A stretch of DNA of 64,000 nucleotides from a virus. This document shows, in pieces, positions 61,601 through 64,000 of this stretch (position 1 is its first letter; the number at the start of each line of letters is the position of its first letter). The notes under the pieces are model-generated. The model was not told where the DNA came from and searched no databases. It saw only the letters and a program-made list of their open reading frames with translations. Position numbers and translations under genes: made by a program. The stretch covers positions 17,810 through 81,809 of IMG/VR virus record IMGVR_UViG_3300043395_001970; one strand, written 5' to 3'.

Positions 61601-64000
61601 CAAAATATTATACGCTACTAATGATTGAGAAGTAGGTAATGCAAATTGAGTATTTAAAATTACTTTTTGTGCTAATTTACTTGCGTAGAATAAACCATCT
61701 AAAGTTTGATTTAATTGTGCTCCTTGCGCTTGTGATGGGTATTCGTAGTAGAATTTACCATTCACCAAAGATGCAGAGTTACTATTCCAAATAAGGTCTT
61801 CAGCTGCGCCACTAATAATTAAACCAATATCACGTCTACACTTAGTTTCATCATAAGATGCTGTACTCCAAGAAGAACTTAGGTATGCAATAGTTTCATC
61901 TTGTATGAATTGAATATTTTGTTTCAATATTCCATATGCTGCTAATACAGCTGATGATGAAACTGAATTACTATAAGATGATGTAGATAAATTAGTTATT
62001 ATAGAACCAGTACCATTTGCTATTATATTTGTTACAATTGAAATAGATGCTGATATAGCATTTACTTGCGTTGTTGTTGCAGATGATGCTGAAATATATT
62101 GTGGTGTAGATGTTACCTTAATATTGTTGTTTGTATTCACAACTAATGTTGGTAATGAACCTGTACCATTTTCTAATATATTAATTACTCTATTGAAACT
62201 TGATGAAATATTATTAGCTAATGATTTAGAAACAGCAACGGAAGAACTATATTGTGCTTCGTTTGTAATTTTTACCAAACCATCAACATTTCTAACTAAA
62301 GTTGGTAATGAACCAGTATTTGCAAAAATGTTTAATATAACATCAAAATTATTATTTGATGCACTTATAAATGTAGAAGATATTGATGCAGTTGAAACAA
62401 ATTGTGGGTAATTTGTTTTTTTAACCAATCCTCTTGCATTATTAACTAATGTTGGGATTGAACCTGTTCCATTTGCTATTATATCAATTACAGTATTAAA
62501 TCCTATTCCAGCTTTTATAGCATCAGATGATAGTGGTGTAATTGAAGATGTAATTTGATTATATATCAATTCATTTGATATAATACTATTTACAAATTCT
62601 TTAAGATATATTATACCTTCTAAAGTTTGATTTAATTGAGAACCTGTTGCTAGAGATGGGTATAAATAATAGAATCTTCCCGCCTCTACACTTCTTTCGT
62701 TACCACCCCATAATACATCCGTTGCAACATTATCTAAAATGTATCCAATATCTCTCTTACAAATTTGCTCATTATAATTACCTGTCCAAAGATTTGAATT
62801 AATTTTTGCAATTGTTTGTTCTTGTAACCAAGTTTTATTATCTAATATTAAATTGTAAGCGCTTGTTCTTGATTCAGAAGCTGTTACAAATGTGAAATTC
62901 TGAGCTATTTTTTGTGCTAATCTACCAGCATGTCTTATACCATCTAATGTTTGGCTTAATTGAGCTCCATCAGCTTGAGAAGGATATTCTAAATAAAATT
63001 TACCATTAACAAATGATGCAGATACCGAATTGAACAACAAATCTTCAGCTGCTCCACTAATGATTAATCCAACATCCCTTCTACATTTTTCTTCACTATA
63101 AGAAGCGGTTGACCAAGAAGAACTTAGATATGCTATTGTTTCGTCCTGTATAAACTTAACATTTTGTTTAATTAAGTTGTATGCATAGAATGCATTTGAT
63201 GCAGATGTAGCTGATGTATATGATGATGTTGGTAATTGCGTTATTACTGAACCGCTACCATTTCTAATTATATCCAATACAACCGCAAATGAAGATGAAA
63301 TAATAGCCGCTTCATTTAAAGTACCAATATTTGATGATGTTATGTATTGTGGTGTGGATGTAACTTTAACACTCTGAATTGTATTAAGTGTAATTGATGG
63401 TATTGAGCCCGTTCCATTTTCTACAATATCTAAAATTATATCAAAATTATTTGCTACATTTGTTTTATCAGAAGATTCAACATTTACAGATGATGTAATT
63501 TGAGAACCAGCAATTCTAGCTACTCCTTTGACAGAAGCGGATACGATTGTTGGTATTGCACCCAATCCTTTATCAACTATATTAATTACATTACCAAATG
63601 ATGATGATACAATTTGTTTATCAGAAGAAATAACATTATCTTTTACTAAGAATTGTAGTTCTGATGATTTTCTTATTCCTTCTGCATTGTTTGTAACTAA
63701 TGTTGGTGCAGTAATACTACCACTACCAATTATTTTAGCTACAATATCAAATCCATCTTCAATTGGTTTACCACCAATTGCTACCAATTCTGCCAAATCT
63801 CTAGCAAATTCAATAGCATCCACAGTTTCAGTTACTTGTGCATCAGTTGCTTGAGAAGGATATAAATAATAGAATCTACCAGCGGTAATACTTCTTTCAT
63901 TACCACCATATACTAAATCAGTAAGAACATTATCAATAATAAATCCAGTATCTCTATAACACTTATCTTCTTTATAATTTAAAGTTGGATAAGTATCATT
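55628..64000 (-). CDS. giant repeat virion protein, 5' end beyond the window
   Basis: At least 2790 residues, open to base 64000. The apparent start at 63823 is an internal GTG, because the same repeat continues upstream (CYRDTGFIIDNVLTDLVYGG). Eighteen units of about 90-110 residues share C-(R/K/S)-RD-x-G-x-I-(I/L)-D-A-x-A-T-D-x-x-Y-G-G-N-E-R-S, then AGxYYYLYPSxAT and QTLDGIxYAxxLAEKVI. They alternate with a second unit (SSSFxxVxxIxxNGTGSIPTLV). The C-terminus (GGGRIFFTSGNQDGDFRIGTG) is a separate beta domain. It resembles large virion structural proteins of marine myoviruses and may be a fibre or whisker. Each unit keeps one cysteine. Confidence 0.82.
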   Translation of the reverse strand, partial: NDTYPTLNYKEDKCYRDTGFIIDNVLTDLVYGGNERSITAGRFYYLYPSQATDAQVTETVDAIEFARDLAELVAIGGKPIEDGFDIVAKIIGSGSITAPTLVTNNAEGIRKSSELQFLVKDNVISSDKQIVSSSFGNVINIVDKGLGAIPTIVSASVKGVARIAGSQITSSVNVESSDKTNVANNFDIILDIVENGTGSIPSITLNTIQSVKVTSTPQYITSSNIGTLNEAAIISSSFAVVLDIIRNGSGSVITQLPTSSYTSATSASNAFYAYNLIKQNVKFIQDETIAYLSSSWSTASYSEEKCRRDVGLIISGAAEDLLFNSVSASFVNGKFYLEYPSQADGAQLSQTLDGIRHAGRLAQKIAQNFTFVTASESRTSAYNLILDNKTWLQEQTIAKINSNLWTGNYNEQICKRDIGYILDNVATDVLWGGNERSVEAGRFYYLYPSLATGSQLNQTLEGIIYLKEFVNSIISNELIYNQITSSITPLSSDAIKAGIGFNTVIDIIANGTGSIPTLVNNARGLVKKTNYPQFVSTASISSTFISASNNNFDVILNIFANTGSLPTLVRNVDGLVKITNEAQYSSSVAVSKSLANNISSSFNRVINILENGTGSLPTLVVNTNNNIKVTSTPQYISASSATTTQVNAISASISIVTNIIANGTGSIITNLSTSSYSNSVSSSAVLAAYGILKQNIQFIQDETIAYLSSSWSTASYDETKCRRDIGLIISGAAEDLIWNSNSASLVNGKFYYEYPSQAQGAQLNQTLDGLFYASKLAQKVILNTQFALPTSQSLVAYNILVNNKTFIQEETIAYLSSSWSSHSYDQTTCKRDVGYIIDAVATDTKWGGNERVIKAGIYYYLYPSAATGSQIQETVTGIGYARDLADKLLRGYTFSKVSQNKLQAKELIFKNKGFIADEVIAYVSASWSTASYNEQTCKRDVGYILDAVATDIIYGGNERSREAGDFYYTYPSQATTSQLGPTLSGIKHAKHMTEQILHNRVFATASLSVRTAYQLIADNRELVQTETIGFLNSAWSFFEYSESKCRRDVGYIIDAVATDILYGGNERSREAGEYYYLYPSLATVDGDGDSSGQLGQTLDGVKYAKGLVEKIASNQLLVKPTKSEIAGWNLLNKNKKLIQEETIAFLSSSWSGVGGFSYNENTCKRDVAYIVDNVATDLIYGGNERSSKAGQYYYLYPSAATVTSSISPTTAAQKGPTLEGIGFAAGVAQNVISKVLLVEPTDYVKSAYTLMKNNRQFIQNETIQFIDAFYPYLRYNREKCRRDVGYIVDNVATDLWYGGNQRSIIAGDYYYRYPSKATKVDQVIETVAGVEYAKSLTKKIVQNVILSSPTLVSNTNSNIRVGNILPVTSSISATSTEINKVSSSFALVTEIIAGGLDVVPTVITNASSSIKVSNESQITSSVSASSIEVGITTASFGLIRDIIYWGSASVPDSLANNYNYGFQLSTPTLLHISSVTQSLGSGTYNTQTASISSSFGNVINTINNGTGSIPTLVSNTSGSVKTTAATSVSITGSSSEVNRIGNLFGIVLNIVQNGKSVIPTLISNTSASIKVTSTPQIISGSGADRLQAKLISSSFSYVIDMLSYGTSSVIYEAPANTPNTNAKVNAAYNLLLDNKQMIVDETIAFMSSSWSTFVYNEASCSRDVGLIISGAAYDLLYGGNSASFVNGKFYFEYPSAATGSQLDQTITALKFAGGMAEKVVRNTVLTHFSSSFISSSWASLRTNKGFIVSESIAYLSSSWQGFVYSQSKCERDLGYIIDAVATDILYGGNERSIIAGRYYYDYPSEATDEQLEPTLTGVRHARGLAMNIVSGSTFVSPNSNNQYAYNLIKKNKTFIQEETVAFVNAKYPELDYIESKCRRDVGYIVDAVATDLLYGGNERSNKAGEFYYLYPSLATESEQVAETTTAIDYARRLTEQIINSNLVPEPQIILNTTNNIKVTNTPQYISGSSATSNEVSAISASISIVANIIAKGTGSSVISASLTLPTSSYTTAVSDDNKWIAYGILKNNIAFIQNETIAYLSSSWSTASYDENKCKRDVGLIISGAAEDLVFNSNSASVVNGRFYYDYPSQAQGTQLNQTLDGIKYASRLAQKLILNTVYVTASMEASASHQLMRANKKFIQEETIAYISSSWVGLQYSESLCRRDVGHIIDAVSTDILYGGNERSANAGLFYFLYPSLATTGSQLEPTVNSIDYAGGIAKNIIQNKVFVTASQVVSASVTLLRNNREFIQEETMHYLTSSWANFNYDKVKCRRDVGYIIDGVATDLLYGGNERTVMSGEFYFKYPSKATLLGDGDGDGQLKQTNDGINYASRIAQKVIQNVQFNTASLAVSSSVYLLRENKNFIAAEAIAYVSSSWSGVKYNEASCSRDVKYLIDAATTDLLYGGQERSVIAGTYYYLFPSRATNAGVPSEQNQLDPTITGVRYAGRLASKSVTNPTYADAWVVSGSLMRTAQLLTFNKSLIQKETITFLSSSWSTLKYNEVSCSRDLGFIIDAIRTDLVYGGNERSIEAGSYYYRIPSVAIAESYTDNGEVGQKKQTVDGINFARGIAEKVVTNTQLTYLAPTTKRRQAAARLVAAKDELKQRAIGYTNGAFPYLVYNEASCSRDTGLIVDACATDLLYGGNERAIAAASSYYNGQFGSAAAVINQQKLETLETNRYLRTRAEFIAAGAPLESFGSLIVATGIDYSYNGSGVTFKALPPNQGGSGVANPIYEITELGGGRIFFTSGNQDGDFRIGTGLSINQATGTLVGRTFSKSLFSLVTPFSLALQI

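Noticed and set aside
63823-63823. Start codon of the giant repeat protein at 63823
   Set aside because: It is a GTG inside a continuing repeat unit. The frame and repeat pattern extend to base 64000, so the true start is outside the window.
1-64000. Prophage or integrated element
   Set aside because: No integrase, attachment-site repeats or host genes are seen. All genes fit a lytic myovirus, though only part of the genome is visible.

Overview
The window is one contiguous piece of a tailed-phage genome of the myovirus type, with a contractile tail. Every gene I can support is on the minus strand, so transcription runs from high to low coordinates. The host is most likely a member of the Bacteroidota. 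Five promoters fit TTTG-N20-TAnnTTT(G/A), the Bacteroidota housekeeping sigma pattern. A DUF5522-type protein and a Hc1/histone-H1-like protein, both familiar from Bacteroidota, are also present. The sequence is AT-rich, and there is no integrase or other sign of a prophage. Both ends of the window cut through genes.

Region 1-10.4 kb is nucleotide metabolism, DNA modification and replication. From the low end it holds a truncated GT-B-like glycosyltransferase, two Mom-like DNA-modification paralogues with two small proteins (one a helix-turn-helix protein), thioredoxin, a small Cys-rich protein, a class II (B12-dependent) ribonucleotide reductase, an H1-like protein, a DnaB-type helicase, a 5'-3' exonuclease, a UvsX/RecA recombinase and a gp32-like ssDNA-binding protein. 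The reductase and thioredoxin would supply dNTPs. Helicase, exonuclease, recombinase and SSB form a T4-like replication/recombination core. The Mom-like enzymes would protect the DNA from host nucleases.

Region 10.4-20.5 kb is mixed: a GH19 endolysin, a conserved small protein, a 1993-residue polyvalent protein (two ParB-like DGHHRW domains, a candidate TraB/TIKI-like domain and a possible C-terminal nuclease), an exported DNA/RNA non-specific endonuclease, a short family A DNA polymerase, and a complete phage-encoded tmRNA with its own promoter and terminator.

Region 20.5-33.6 kb is the tail and baseplate: hub-like proteins, a LysM-like protein, tape measure, a gp26-like protein overlapping a small ORF across a T7 run (candidate frameshift), tail tube, sheath and small structural proteins. 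Region 33.6-64 kb is given over to giant adhesion proteins: a 2796-residue fibre with collagen-like blocks and an S74 intramolecular chaperone, a PKD/LRR-like protein, a tail assembly chaperone, a 3529-residue fibre with two cupredoxin-like domains and about 1000 residues of Gly-X-Y repeat, and a protein of more than 2790 residues with 18 Cys-Arg-Asp repeats that runs off the window.

Two promoter classes appear. TTTG-N20-TATnTTTG precedes replication genes and the tmRNA. ATATTTATA, without an upstream element, usually lies 17-29 nt before the start codon of structural and lysis genes and is probably the late promoter. Most transcription units end in clear intrinsic terminators. No gene-free stretch exceeds 300 bases except the tmRNA locus.
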